54,304 bases of DNA, taken from Flavobacteriales bacterium (GTDB lineage Bacteria; Bacteroidota; Bacteroidia; Flavobacteriales_D; Sanyastnellaceae). The stretch covers positions 1 through 54,304 of the forward strand of contig JAKMCX010000182.1 of the NCBI GenBank assembly GCA_022428285.1, read 5' to 3'. The notes below the pieces were generated by a model. The model made no database searches and was not told the DNA's origin. It was given only the letters and a program-made list of their open reading frames with translations. The position numbers and the translations under genes are program-made. This document shows, piece after piece, positions 45,492 to 53,760 of this stretch (positions are counted from its first letter, which is position 1; each line of letters begins with the position of its first letter).

Positions 45492-46640
45492 CTATGCGGG
45501 GTTTGCAGGGTGTTTGGATGAAGTCCATTGGTGAAACCAAGGCCAGTTGTCATGGCTGACTTTGGGCAGCGTGTGCGGGTCAGGATCTGCTTCTTGTGGC
45601 GGTGAGAAGGCCGCCAAATGGTCTTGTTGGACACAAGGCCAACCCCATGTGTTATGCCAATGTTGGGCGAGGTGTTCTTGTTCAGGTTGACCAGGGGTCG
45701 GAACAAGGACCGCCTTCAGTTTTAAAGAGGCCAAGTCCATGAGGCTCGAGTATCCACTGCGACAGACGATGCAATCGGCATGAATCAAGGCATGCTGGAT
45801 GTCGCCGTCATCGGCATGGGGAACGATGTGCACGTTTCCTATGATCTGCGTTTCGCCAACAGGGTTTCCTGAAAAAATCACAGCTGTTCGGCCGTCTTCA
45901 GTGAAGCAACGCAGCAATGCTGTTTCCATGAGGCTCCGCTGGGGCTCGGGGCCACTGACCAGGCCCACCAATTTGGGAGGGGCAGCCTCATGATGGCCAA
46001 CCGCATCCAGAGCCACAGCGCCTTCTAGCGGGAACCGGCTGAGGGGGCCGATGAAGCGGTGTCGGGCACAGGCAGCGCCACTGAGGCTGCCCGCGAGTTC
46101 TCCCTGTGCGGTATCGGGAATCCAAACTTCACCAAAAGCCTCCGTCCAACGTCTGATTTGCGCCCATGCGACACGCCGAAAGATGAAAGGCACTGGAGGG
46201 GTCAATTGATGGGTGATCAGAGCCGATGGAATGCCGGGGTGTTGGGGGCAAACACCATAACAATTGTCGCTGACCACATGGGTGACCTCCATCTTTGCCA
46301 AAATGGATGCAGTCCACCTCCGCTCTGCAGCAATGCTGGCCAGAAATCGGGGCAATTGAAAAGCAATGCGAGGCAGCGTAAGGTTGCCTTTGGCATAGCG
46401 GATGTGCACCCCTGGTTTTTCCAAACACACCCAAGGAGGGCCCTGTTCCGCCCCTTCGGCAAGTTCTCGTTCCACCAGCTCCGTCATGCGGTGTTGAAGC
46501 CAAGCGGCGGCGGCACCACGCGAGGCCACGGTCACCTGTGCCCCGGACCGTCGGGCGGCCACAATCAATGGCCAAGATCGCGTGGCGTGCCCAAGTCCCC
46601 AGTCGAGCACCGCGAACAGAATGTGCCGCTTTGGTGTCAT
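45492..46640 (-). CDS. GT-B glycosyltransferase (MurG/UGT-like)
   Basis: 382 residues from ATG 46640 (MTPKRHILFAVLDWGLGHATR), where the Gly-rich GLGHATR loop is the acceptor-side motif. The C-terminal half has VIFSGNPVG, VHIVPHADDGDIQHALIHAD and CRSGYSSLMDL, which together form a nucleotide-sugar donor site like MurG. Likely adds a sugar to a lipid or polysaccharide; substrate unknown. Upstream ATG 46670 is possible. Divergent from trmB. Confidence 0.85.
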   Translation of the reverse strand: MTPKRHILFAVLDWGLGHATRSWPLIVAARRSGAQVTVASRGAAAAWLQHRMTELVERELAEGAEQGPPWVCLEKPGVHIRYAKGNLTLPRIAFQLPRFLASIAAERRWTASILAKMEVTHVVSDNCYGVCPQHPGIPSALITHQLTPPVPFIFRRVAWAQIRRWTEAFGEVWIPDTAQGELAGSLSGAACARHRFIGPLSRFPLEGAVALDAVGHHEAAPPKLVGLVSGPEPQRSLMETALLRCFTEDGRTAVIFSGNPVGETQIIGNVHIVPHADDGDIQHALIHADCIVCRSGYSSLMDLASLKLKAVLVPTPGQPEQEHLAQHWHNTWGWPCVQQDHLAAFSPPQEADPDPHTLPKVSHDNWPWFHQWTSSKHPANPA

Positions 46641-46690
46641 TGGACTTTTGGAGTGAGTTCCAGCGCTCATGAGGCGTAATTTCGCACCAC

Positions 46691-47374
46691 ATGGGCAAGG
46701 ACAAGCTCCGTAAGTGGAAGGAGAACACAACATTTTCCCACGTGTTCGAACCAGACATCAAGTCCATTGTGGACGGGTCTGGTGTGCACAAGGGCCAGTG
46801 GGCGCAAGCGGTTTTCGGGAATGACCATCCCATCACCTTAGAGTTGGGCTGCGGCAAGGGCGAGTACACGGTAGGCCTCGCGCGGCGGCATCCGGAGCGC
46901 AACTTCATTGGAGTGGACATCAAGGGGCACCGATTTTGGCGGGGTGCCAAGACGAGCAAAGAGGAAGGGTTGCACAACGTGGCCTTCCTGCGCACTAAAA
47001 TTGAATTCGTCCAGAACTTCTTTGCAGAAGGAGAGGTCAGCGAGATCTGGCTCACGTTTTCGGACCCACAACCCAAGGACGAGAAAGGCACCAAGCGCAT
47101 CACGTCTGAGGTTTTTCTGAAGCGCTATCGGGAGTGCATGGTGCCCGGGGGCCTCATTCATGTCAAAAGCGACAGCCCATTGTTGTACGCCTTGTCCAAA
47201 GAGGGCTGGGAAAGGGCCGGCTTCCCCATTCTCGAAGATTCGCAGGACGTCTATGCAGACCTTGTGCACAGGGTGCCTTCGGAATTTGCCGATGTCTTGA
47301 ACATCAGGACCTACTACGAGCAGCGCTGGCTGGAGGAAGGCAAGCACATTCACTATTTGAGGACCCGCGTATGA
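46691..47374 (+). CDS. trmB: tRNA (guanine-N7-)-methyltransferase TrmB
   Basis: 227 residues. SAM site LELGCGKGEYTVGLA, the FIGVDIKGHRFWRGAK strand, and the TrmB motif IWLTFSDPQPK followed by HVKSDSPLLY. Methylates G46 of tRNA. Overlaps the next gene by ATGA at 47371-47374, so it leads the trmB-atl-mrp run. Confidence 0.94.
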   Translation: MGKDKLRKWKENTTFSHVFEPDIKSIVDGSGVHKGQWAQAVFGNDHPITLELGCGKGEYTVGLARRHPERNFIGVDIKGHRFWRGAKTSKEEGLHNVAFLRTKIEFVQNFFAEGEVSEIWLTFSDPQPKDEKGTKRITSEVFLKRYRECMVPGGLIHVKSDSPLLYALSKEGWERAGFPILEDSQDVYADLVHRVPSEFADVLNIRTYYEQRWLEEGKHIHYLRTRV

Positions 47375-47742
47375 GCCCGACGGCTTCCAACCCCCAACCG
47401 ACATCGCGTCCAGGGTCTGGAGACTTTGAGCAGGATGTCTACGCCGTGGCACGGCTGATTCCTGAGGGAAGGGTCACGAGCTATGGCGCCATTGCGCGTT
47501 ATCTCGGAGCGGCGCGTTCCAGCCGCATGGTCGGGTGGGCCATGAACCGGGCGCTTGAACCCAACGGGCCGGAAGTTCCTGCCCACAGGGTGGTGAACCG
47601 CCAGGGCCTGTTGACGGGACGCATGCATTTTCCAACACCCGAAACGATGGCCCAAAGGCTGCAGGCAGAGGGCATTGAAGTCCAAGACCACCAGGTGGTG
47701 GAATTTACTGAGCGATACTGGGACCCTTGCACCGAACTTTGA
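47371..47742 (+). CDS. Alkyltransferase-like protein (ATL), Cys replaced by Ala
   Basis: 123 residues with the MGMT DNA-binding fold (VYAVARLIPEGRVTSYGAIA and ARSSRMVGWAMNRA). The active-site motif of O6-alkylguanine methyltransferase, PCHRV, reads PAHRVVNRQG here, so it cannot accept alkyl groups. ATL proteins bind O6-alkylguanine and hand it to nucleotide excision repair. Known ATLs often have Trp at this place, so Ala is a variant. Start is fixed by ATGA overlap with trmB. Confidence 0.92.
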   Translation: MSPTASNPQPTSRPGSGDFEQDVYAVARLIPEGRVTSYGAIARYLGAARSSRMVGWAMNRALEPNGPEVPAHRVVNRQGLLTGRMHFPTPETMAQRLQAEGIEVQDHQVVEFTERYWDPCTEL

Positions 47743-47745
47743 ACC

Positions 47746-48864
47746 ATGGCAACACTGACCGTTGAGCAGATCACAGGTGCCCTAAGTGGGGTGGTAGAAC
47801 CTGAATTGGGCAAGGACATCGTGGCGTTGGACCTTGTGGAGGTACTGTCGCTCGAGGAGTCCGAGGGACAGTGGAAAACACGGCTGCGGATCAAGTCCTC
47901 GAGCCCCGCCATGCATGCCCGCCAGCGCATGCGCGAAGCGGTGGAGTTTGCCATCGAAAAACTCTCCAGCGCTCAAGGTTTGACCATCTCTGCGGAGGTA
48001 GAGGTGGTTCCACTGGGGTCCAATGAGCGCAGTTTGGATACGCGCAAAGTCTTGCCGGGCGTGAAACACATCATCGCCATTGCCAGTGGCAAAGGCGGAG
48101 TAGGCAAGAGCACCGTCACGGCCAACATCGCGGTGGAATTGGCGCGAAGAGGTCACAAGGTGGGGTTGGTGGATGCCGATATCCACGGGCCCAGCATGCC
48201 GACCATGTTTGATGTCGTGAGAGAGAAGCCCCAGCCCGTAGAGAAAGGAGGCAAATCCATGATTGGCCCAGTGGAGGCACACGGCGTAAAAATGCTCAGC
48301 ATTGGCTTCTTTGCCGATCCCGATCAGGCCATTGTATGGCGCGGGCCAATGGCGTCCAAAGCATTGGGGCAATTGTTCACCGACGGCGATTGGGGCGCGC
48401 TCGATTACATGCTGATTGATTTGCCGCCTGGAACGGGCGATGTCCACCTTTCATTGGTACAGCTGGTTCCGTTGAGCGGCGTTGTGGTGGTCAGTACACC
48501 CCAAGACATTGCGCTGGCCGATGCGCGCAAGGGCGTGTCGATGTTTCAGTTGGAAAGCATCAATGTACCGGTCTTGGGCCTGGTCGAAAACATGGCGTAT
48601 TTCTCTCCACCCGACATGCCTGAGCGCAAGTACCACTTGTTTGGTAGGGATGGGGTCAAGCGTTACGCAGAAGCCTCTGGAACCCCGTTTTTGGGAGAGC
48701 TGCCGCTGGTGCAAGCCATTCGTGAGGCGGGCGACGCCGGCCGGCCCGCAGCGCTTCAAGAAGGCACAGCGTCTGCCGAGGCGATCGCAGGTCTAACGGA
48801 CCGAATGCTCGAGGTGCTGGCAACCCAGCCCAGTCCTGCCGCAAGACCCGCTTCTGAGGGTTAA
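47746..48864 (+). CDS. Mrp/NBP35-type Fe-S carrier ATPase
   Basis: 372 residues. N-terminal MIP18-like (DUF59) domain about residues 5-80, then a P-loop ATPase with deviant Walker A ASGKGGVGKSTVTANIA near residue 110, VDADIHGPSMPTMF, and the DLPPGTGDVHLSLVQ switch. Members bind and transfer [4Fe-4S] clusters; the C-x2-C pair of classic Mrp is not evident in the tail that I read. Next to a NifU-type scaffold and a ferredoxin system, it fits Fe-S assembly. Confidence 0.93.
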   Translation: MATLTVEQITGALSGVVEPELGKDIVALDLVEVLSLEESEGQWKTRLRIKSSSPAMHARQRMREAVEFAIEKLSSAQGLTISAEVEVVPLGSNERSLDTRKVLPGVKHIIAIASGKGGVGKSTVTANIAVELARRGHKVGLVDADIHGPSMPTMFDVVREKPQPVEKGGKSMIGPVEAHGVKMLSIGFFADPDQAIVWRGPMASKALGQLFTDGDWGALDYMLIDLPPGTGDVHLSLVQLVPLSGVVVVSTPQDIALADARKGVSMFQLESINVPVLGLVENMAYFSPPDMPERKYHLFGRDGVKRYAEASGTPFLGELPLVQAIREAGDAGRPAALQEGTASAEAIAGLTDRMLEVLATQPSPAARPASEG

Positions 48865-48873
48865 ATTCACACC

Positions 48874-49146
48874 ATGAATCCTGAGCCCAACGCCCAAGCC
48901 TTGACCGAGCGCATTGACCGCGCCTTGGAAGAGTTGCGCCCATTTTTGCGTTCGGATGGCGGAGACATCAGGGTGGTGGGGGTACGCGACAACCTGGTGG
49001 TTGAGGTCGAACTCCAAGGGGCCTGCGCCCATTGTGCCCAAGCGGCGATGACCATGCGGGCGGGTGTAGAAGAGGCTGTACGCCGCGTAGTTCCAGAGGT
49101 TACGGAGGTTGTGGCCGTCAATATGCCAACTTCGGCAATGGGATGA
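48874..49146 (+). CDS. NifU C-terminal-domain Fe-S scaffold protein
   Basis: 90 residues, the NifU/NfuA-type domain only: RPFLRSDGGDIRVVGV, then the cluster-binding CAHC in GACAHCAQAAMTMRAGVEE. Carries or hands over an Fe-S cluster as a dimer. Lies 9 bp after mrp. Confidence 0.93.
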   Translation: MNPEPNAQALTERIDRALEELRPFLRSDGGDIRVVGVRDNLVVEVELQGACAHCAQAAMTMRAGVEEAVRRVVPEVTEVVAVNMPTSAMG

Positions 49147-49166
49147 ACACGATGGCTTTGCCGTTG

Positions 49167-49199
49167 TTGCGTTGTCAGCCGGTGTGGAAACTACCTTCG
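49167..49199 (+). promoter_or_regulatory. Possible internal promoter before the ferredoxin reductase
   Basis: TTG at 49167-49169 (22-bp spacer) or 49172-49174 (17-bp spacer) before TACCTTCG at 49192-49199. The start would be about 8 bases before the ATG at 49214. Weak evidence. Confidence 0.25.
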
Positions 49200-49213
49200 C
49201 CGCGCAATCGATC

Positions 49214-50221
49214 ATGATCCAGACGGACATCCTCATCATCGGTGCCGGCCCATGCGGGCTCTTCACCGTCTTCGAAGCAGGCTTGCTCAAGCTGCGTTGT
49301 CACCTCATTGACGCCCTGCCGCAGGCTGGCGGCCAATGCGCTGAGATTTACCCCAAGAAGCCCATCTACGACATTCCGGCCTATCCGGAAATCCTGGCAG
49401 GCGATTTGGTGGACCGGCTGATGGAGCAGGCCAAGCCATTTCAACCGGGCTTCACCCTCGGTGAACGGGCTGAAACCATCATCAAAGACGATGAGGGCCA
49501 ATTTGTAGTCACCACCAACCGCGGGACAGTACACCGTGCTCCCACGATTGCCATTGCTGGCGGGTTGGGATGTTTTGAACCGCGAAAGCCACCAGTAGAG
49601 CGGCTTCAGGACTACGAAGACCACGGTGTAGAATACATCATCAAGGATCCAGAATTTTACCGCGGCAAAAAGGTGGTCATCAGTGGGGGAGGCGACAGCG
49701 CATTGGATTGGACCAACTTCCTCGCCGATGGCGTGGCCTCAGAGGTGACCCTGGTGCACCGCCGTGATGGCTTCCGAGGCCATCCGGACAGCGTCCAAAA
49801 GGTGCTGGACTTGGCCGCAGCAGGGAAGATCCGGTTGCTCACGAATGGTGAAGTCGTTGGGGTGGCCGGAGAAGAGCGGCTTGAGACATTGACGGTCAAG
49901 CACAAAACCGAAGGTGAGATTGAGGTCGAGACGGACCACTGGGTGCCTTTGTTTGGCCTCAGCCCCAAGCTCGGTCCCATCGCCGATTGGAACCTGAACA
50001 TCACCAAGAACGCCATCGAAGTAGACACGTTGGATTACAGCACCAATGTGGACGGGATCTACGCCATTGGCGACATCAACACCTACCCCGGCAAGCTCAA
50101 ATTGATCTTGTGTGGCTTCCACGAAGCGACACTGATGGTGCAGAGTGCCTTCAAGCGCATCTACCCCGACAAGAACCTCGTGCTCAAGTACACGACGGTC
50201 AATGGGGTCAACGGATTCTGA
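49214..50221 (+). CDS. Ferredoxin-NADP+ reductase, thioredoxin-reductase type
   Basis: 335 residues from ATG 49214. FAD motif TDILIIGAGPCGLF at the N-terminus, the NAD(P) motif VISGGGDSALDW near residue 160, and FAD-closing VDGIYAIGDINTYPGK. No CxxC disulfide is seen between them, so this is the FNR branch (as in Bacillus YumC) rather than thioredoxin reductase. Substrate is probably the [2Fe-2S] ferredoxin encoded 2 bp downstream. Confidence 0.93.
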   Translation: MIQTDILIIGAGPCGLFTVFEAGLLKLRCHLIDALPQAGGQCAEIYPKKPIYDIPAYPEILAGDLVDRLMEQAKPFQPGFTLGERAETIIKDDEGQFVVTTNRGTVHRAPTIAIAGGLGCFEPRKPPVERLQDYEDHGVEYIIKDPEFYRGKKVVISGGGDSALDWTNFLADGVASEVTLVHRRDGFRGHPDSVQKVLDLAAAGKIRLLTNGEVVGVAGEERLETLTVKHKTEGEIEVETDHWVPLFGLSPKLGPIADWNLNITKNAIEVDTLDYSTNVDGIYAIGDINTYPGKLKLILCGFHEATLMVQSAFKRIYPDKNLVLKYTTVNGVNGF

Positions 50222-50223
50222 AC

Positions 50224-50550
50224 ATGTCTTCCATTCGCGTTACCGTCATAGACCGAGAAGGAACTTCCCATGAGTTGGAAGCGCCCACCGACATGAACAT
50301 GAATGTCATGGAGCTGTGCAAGAGCGCAGAGCTGCCCGTGGAAGGCACGTGTGGCGGCATGGCCATGTGCGCCAGTTGCCATTGTTATGTCGAGAGTGCA
50401 CACGCCGGATCCATGCCGGAAAAGTCGGATGATGAGGAGGACATGCTCGACGAAGCCTTTCACGTCAATGATCAGAGCCGTCTGGGCTGTCAGATTCGCC
50501 TGGAAGATGCCCTCGAGGGCATGGTGATTCGGTTGGCGCCGGTTGGATAA
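50224..50550 (+). CDS. [2Fe-2S] ferredoxin (adrenodoxin type)
   Basis: 108 residues. Cluster ligands Cys-x5-Cys-x2-Cys in CGGMAMCASC and the fourth Cys in RLGCQIRLED. The start is ATG 50224, two bases after the reductase stop. Adrenodoxin-type electron carrier; partner reductase is the preceding gene. Could serve Fe-S assembly or a monooxygenase; no oxygenase is adjacent. Confidence 0.94.
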   Translation: MSSIRVTVIDREGTSHELEAPTDMNMNVMELCKSAELPVEGTCGGMAMCASCHCYVESAHAGSMPEKSDDEEDMLDEAFHVNDQSRLGCQIRLEDALEGMVIRLAPVG

Positions 50551-50603
50551 TACCCCGATCCCGATTTCAACAGCAGCCAAGGGCGCTGCGCCACTTGAAT
50601 TGT

Positions 50604-51371
50604 TCAGAGGAGGGACGCGTTCACTGCGACCTCGGCAAGTTGATGCACGGCAGGTCTGAACCGCGAGGCATGCAGGGCGTCGATGTGCCGGATGCCATGG
50701 GCGTCGGTGCCCAAAATGCGCACCCACCCTTTGTCGATGAACGTTTCGGCGGCCTTTTGAATTTCAGGCCCGTATGCACCAGCGAGGGAAGCGGCATTGA
50801 CCTGCAGGATCACGCCCTGCTCATAAAGCTCCTCGAACTGATCCAGTGCGTTGTGCCAGTAGGGGTAGCGCTCAATGTGGGCCATGACCGGCTTGAGGCC
50901 CTTGACTTGGACTTCAAACAAAAACTCTTGCAAGAGACCGGCATCGGGGGGAGCGGCAAAGGCCAATTCGAACAAGAGCCGGCCTCCAGGTGTCAGCAGC
51001 TCTCGGTCGTTTTGGACGGCGTCCAGCAAGCTGGCGTCGAGAAAGTATTCGGCGCCCAAGGCCAATTTGAAGTGGGGGTGGCGGACCGCAACAGCGCGTT
51101 GCAGCGATTCAAAGGGCGGGCGAAGGGTCTCTGGCGTGTTGGGGTACATCCCGGCCATGACGTGAGGCGTCGTGACGGCTCCCCGGTATCCGAGGGAGAC
51201 CAAGGCGTCGATCATTTCCAACGACGCTTCTAAATCGGGCGCTCCGTCATCGACGCCAGGAACCAAATGGCTGTGGTAATCAACAGCAAAGGCCGACAGG
51301 TCCAGTGCTTCTCTATCCGGCGCGGTTTCCTTGCCTTTCCTAGAGCCAAAAATCTGAGACCACAGGCCCAT
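50604..51371 (-). CDS. PHP-type tyrosine phosphatase of the CpsB/YwqE family
   Basis: 255 residues. PHP metal motifs DYHSHLVPGVDDG near residue 30, TTPHVMAGMYPNT, HIERYPYW and GTDAHG. In capsule loci this phosphatase removes phosphate from the tyrosine kinase that controls polysaccharide chain length. Its start overlaps the rmlB stop by TGATG, placing it last in the minus-strand polysaccharide operon. Confidence 0.9.
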   Translation of the reverse strand: MGLWSQIFGSRKGKETAPDREALDLSAFAVDYHSHLVPGVDDGAPDLEASLEMIDALVSLGYRGAVTTPHVMAGMYPNTPETLRPPFESLQRAVAVRHPHFKLALGAEYFLDASLLDAVQNDRELLTPGGRLLFELAFAAPPDAGLLQEFLFEVQVKGLKPVMAHIERYPYWHNALDQFEELYEQGVILQVNAASLAGAYGPEIQKAAETFIDKGWVRILGTDAHGIRHIDALHASRFRPAVHQLAEVAVNASLL

Positions 51372-52450
51372 CAGCGGTCGCCGTATTGGTCATCGTAGTA
51401 ATCGCGGTAGGCCCCGCTGGTCACTTCGTTTAACCACGCCTCATTGGAGAGGTACCAGTCGATGGTGCGGGCCAGCCCTTCCTCAAAGGTGATGGAGGGC
51501 CTCCACCCCAGCTCATCGCGAAGACGCGCTGCATCGATGGCGTAGCGCATGTCGTGACCAGCCCGGTCTTGTACATAGGTGATCAGCTGTTCCGTTTCCC
51601 CTTCATCGCGGCCCAGTTTGCCGTCGAGTTGGCGGCACATCAAACGGATGAGGTCGATGTTCTTCCACTCATTCTCACCCCCAATGTTGTAGGTCCGGCC
51701 ATCGGCCCCAGTGGTGATGATGACTTCCAAGGCAGAGGCGTGGTCTTCTACCCACAACCAATCGCGCACATTGACGCCCTGGCCGTAAACAGGGAGTGGT
51801 TTTTTCTGCACCGCATTGCGGATGAACAGAGGAATCAGCTTCTCTGGAAATTGAAAGGAGCCGTAGTTGTTGGAGCAGTTCGAGAGCACAATGGGCATGC
51901 CATAAGTGTGGTGCCAAGCCCGGACGATGTGGTCGCTCGCAGCCTTAGAAGAACTGTATGGGCTCCGGGGGTCATAAGCCGTATCCTCGGTAAAGAAACC
52001 TTCTTCGCCCAGCGAACCATAGACCTCGTCGGTGGAGACATGGTGAAAGCGCTTCCCTTCAAAGCCGCCCTGCTCCATCCAAACGGTGCGACAGGCAGAG
52101 AGGAGCGATGCCGTTCCCATGATGTTGGTTTCCAAGAAGGCCATGGGGCCAGAAATGCTGCGGTCCACATGGCTCTCGGCGGCCAGGTGCATGACCGTAT
52201 CTACCTGTTCCTCTCGGAGCAGGTCCGCCACGGCGTCTGTATCGCCGATGTCCATCTTCACGAACCGGTGGTTCTCAGCGCCTTCAATGTCCTTGAGGTT
52301 GGCCAGGTTTCCGGCATAAGTCAGGGCATCGAGGTTGATGATGCGGACGTTCGGATAGCGTGTGACCCAGCGGCGCACCACGTGAGAGCCGATAAAGCCG
52401 GCACCTCCAGTGATCAAAAGGACTTTAGGTTGGTGTGTTAATTCAGCCAT
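51371..52450 (-). CDS. rfbB: dTDP-glucose 4,6-dehydratase
   Basis: 359 residues, short-chain dehydrogenase fold. NAD motif ITGGAGFIGSHVV, HLAAESHVDRSI, catalytic YSSSKAASDH (Tyr-x3-Lys), and NNYGSFQFPEKLIPLFI, which together identify RmlB/RfbB. Makes dTDP-4-keto-6-deoxyglucose for rhamnose or amino-sugar branches. The following enzymes RmlA, C and D are not in the window. Confidence 0.95.
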   Translation of the reverse strand: MAELTHQPKVLLITGGAGFIGSHVVRRWVTRYPNVRIINLDALTYAGNLANLKDIEGAENHRFVKMDIGDTDAVADLLREEQVDTVMHLAAESHVDRSISGPMAFLETNIMGTASLLSACRTVWMEQGGFEGKRFHHVSTDEVYGSLGEEGFFTEDTAYDPRSPYSSSKAASDHIVRAWHHTYGMPIVLSNCSNNYGSFQFPEKLIPLFIRNAVQKKPLPVYGQGVNVRDWLWVEDHASALEVIITTGADGRTYNIGGENEWKNIDLIRLMCRQLDGKLGRDEGETEQLITYVQDRAGHDMRYAIDAARLRDELGWRPSITFEEGLARTIDWYLSNEAWLNEVTSGAYRDYYDDQYGDR

Positions 52451-52452
52451 GA

Positions 52453-53760
52453 TTAGAAACTCCAGTAGTTGAGGTCGTCGGCCAAATGCCGGTAAATGCC
52501 CTTGATGTCCACCAAGAAACCGCGATCGGGATTCTTGAAAAGCCGGTTGAAGGAATCGGCATCATAGCTGACGTATTCTTCGTGGTTAACGGCGACGATG
52601 ACCGCATCATACCCCACATCTCCTGGGGCTTCGATGAGGCTGACTCCATATTCCCGTTCGACCTGGTGAGTCGCAGCATAAGGGTCCACCACATCGGTCT
52701 CCACATTGAACGACCGCAGCTCCCGGATCACATCGAACACCTTCGAGTTGCGGATGTCCGAAACGTTTTCTTTGAAGGTGACCCCCATGACGAGGACTTT
52801 GGCTTCAAGGGGGTTGACGCCCTTCTCCAACAAGCGCTTCACCACTTGCTTTCCAGCATAGTACCCCATGCTGTCGTTGACATAACGGCCGGAGTTGATG
52901 ACCTTGGCATGGTACCCCAATTTCTCGGCCCGCCAGGTCAAATAGTAAGGGTCCACACCAATGCAGTGCCCGCCCACAAGACCGGGTGTGAACTTGAGGA
53001 AGTTCCACTTGGTTCCGGCGGCTTCAAGCACCTCGAAGGTGTTGATGCCCACGCGGTTGAAGATGATGCTGAGCTCGTTGATCAGGGCGATGTTGACGTC
53101 GCGTTGGGTGTTCTCGATGATCTTGGAAGCCTCGGCCACCTTGATGCTCGAGGCGCGGTGTGTTCCGGCCTTGACCACCAGGTCATAGGTCCGGGCAATG
53201 ACGTCCAGGCTTTCTTCGTCGCTGCCACTGACGACCTTCACGATGGTTTCAATCGTGTTGACCTTGTCTCCTGGATTGATGCGCTCCGGGCTGTATCCGA
53301 CCTTGAAATCTTGCCCAAATGTCAAGCCGCTTTCTGCTTCCAAAACGGGGATGCAATCTTCCTCGGTACACCCGGGGTAGACCGTTGACTCGTAGACCAC
53401 ATAGTCTCCAGCATTGAGGGCCAGCCCCACCGTTTTTGAGGCGGAAAGGAGCGGACTCAGGTCGGGCTGGTTGGTGGCGTTGATCGGAGTGGGCACGGCC
53501 ACCACAAAAAACTGGGCAGCCTTGAGGTCCTCTGGATCGGCCGTGAAGGTGATGTCGCACCCTTCAAACGCTGATTTCTCGAGTTCTTCGCTGGGGTCGA
53601 TGTGTTGCTTCATCTGCTCCACCCGTCCGGCGTGAATGTCAAACCCGATCACGCGAATGTGGCGCGCAAAAGCGAGGGCGATGGGCAGGCCGACATAGCC
53701 GAGGCCGATCACAGCAAGGGTGGCGTCTTTGTCCAGCAGCTGCTCGTGAAGGTCTTTCAT
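52453..53760 (-). CDS. UDP-N-acetylhexosamine 6-dehydrogenase (WbpA/TviB-like)
   Basis: 435 residues. NAD motif VIGLGYVGLPIALAF, VYESTVYPGCTEEDCIP, EASKIIENTQRDVNIALINE, and the catalytic-Cys loop GGHCIGVDPYYLT. Oxidises a UDP-hexosamine to a uronic acid. Start ATG 53760 (MKDLHEQLL) overlaps the acetyltransferase stop by ATGA. The pairing with a WbpD-like enzyme suggests the UDP-diacetamido-uronate pathway; UDP-GlcNAc versus UDP-GalNAc cannot be decided from sequence alone. Confidence 0.92.
   Translation of the reverse strand: MKDLHEQLLDKDATLAVIGLGYVGLPIALAFARHIRVIGFDIHAGRVEQMKQHIDPSEELEKSAFEGCDITFTADPEDLKAAQFFVVAVPTPINATNQPDLSPLLSASKTVGLALNAGDYVVYESTVYPGCTEEDCIPVLEAESGLTFGQDFKVGYSPERINPGDKVNTIETIVKVVSGSDEESLDVIARTYDLVVKAGTHRASSIKVAEASKIIENTQRDVNIALINELSIIFNRVGINTFEVLEAAGTKWNFLKFTPGLVGGHCIGVDPYYLTWRAEKLGYHAKVINSGRYVNDSMGYYAGKQVVKRLLEKGVNPLEAKVLVMGVTFKENVSDIRNSKVFDVIRELRSFNVETDVVDPYAATHQVEREYGVSLIEAPGDVGYDAVIVAVNHEEYVSYDADSFNRLFKNPDRGFLVDIKGIYRHLADDLNYWSF

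Noticed and set aside
47371-47742. Active O6-methylguanine methyltransferase
   Set aside because: The acceptor Cys is replaced by Ala in PAHRV.
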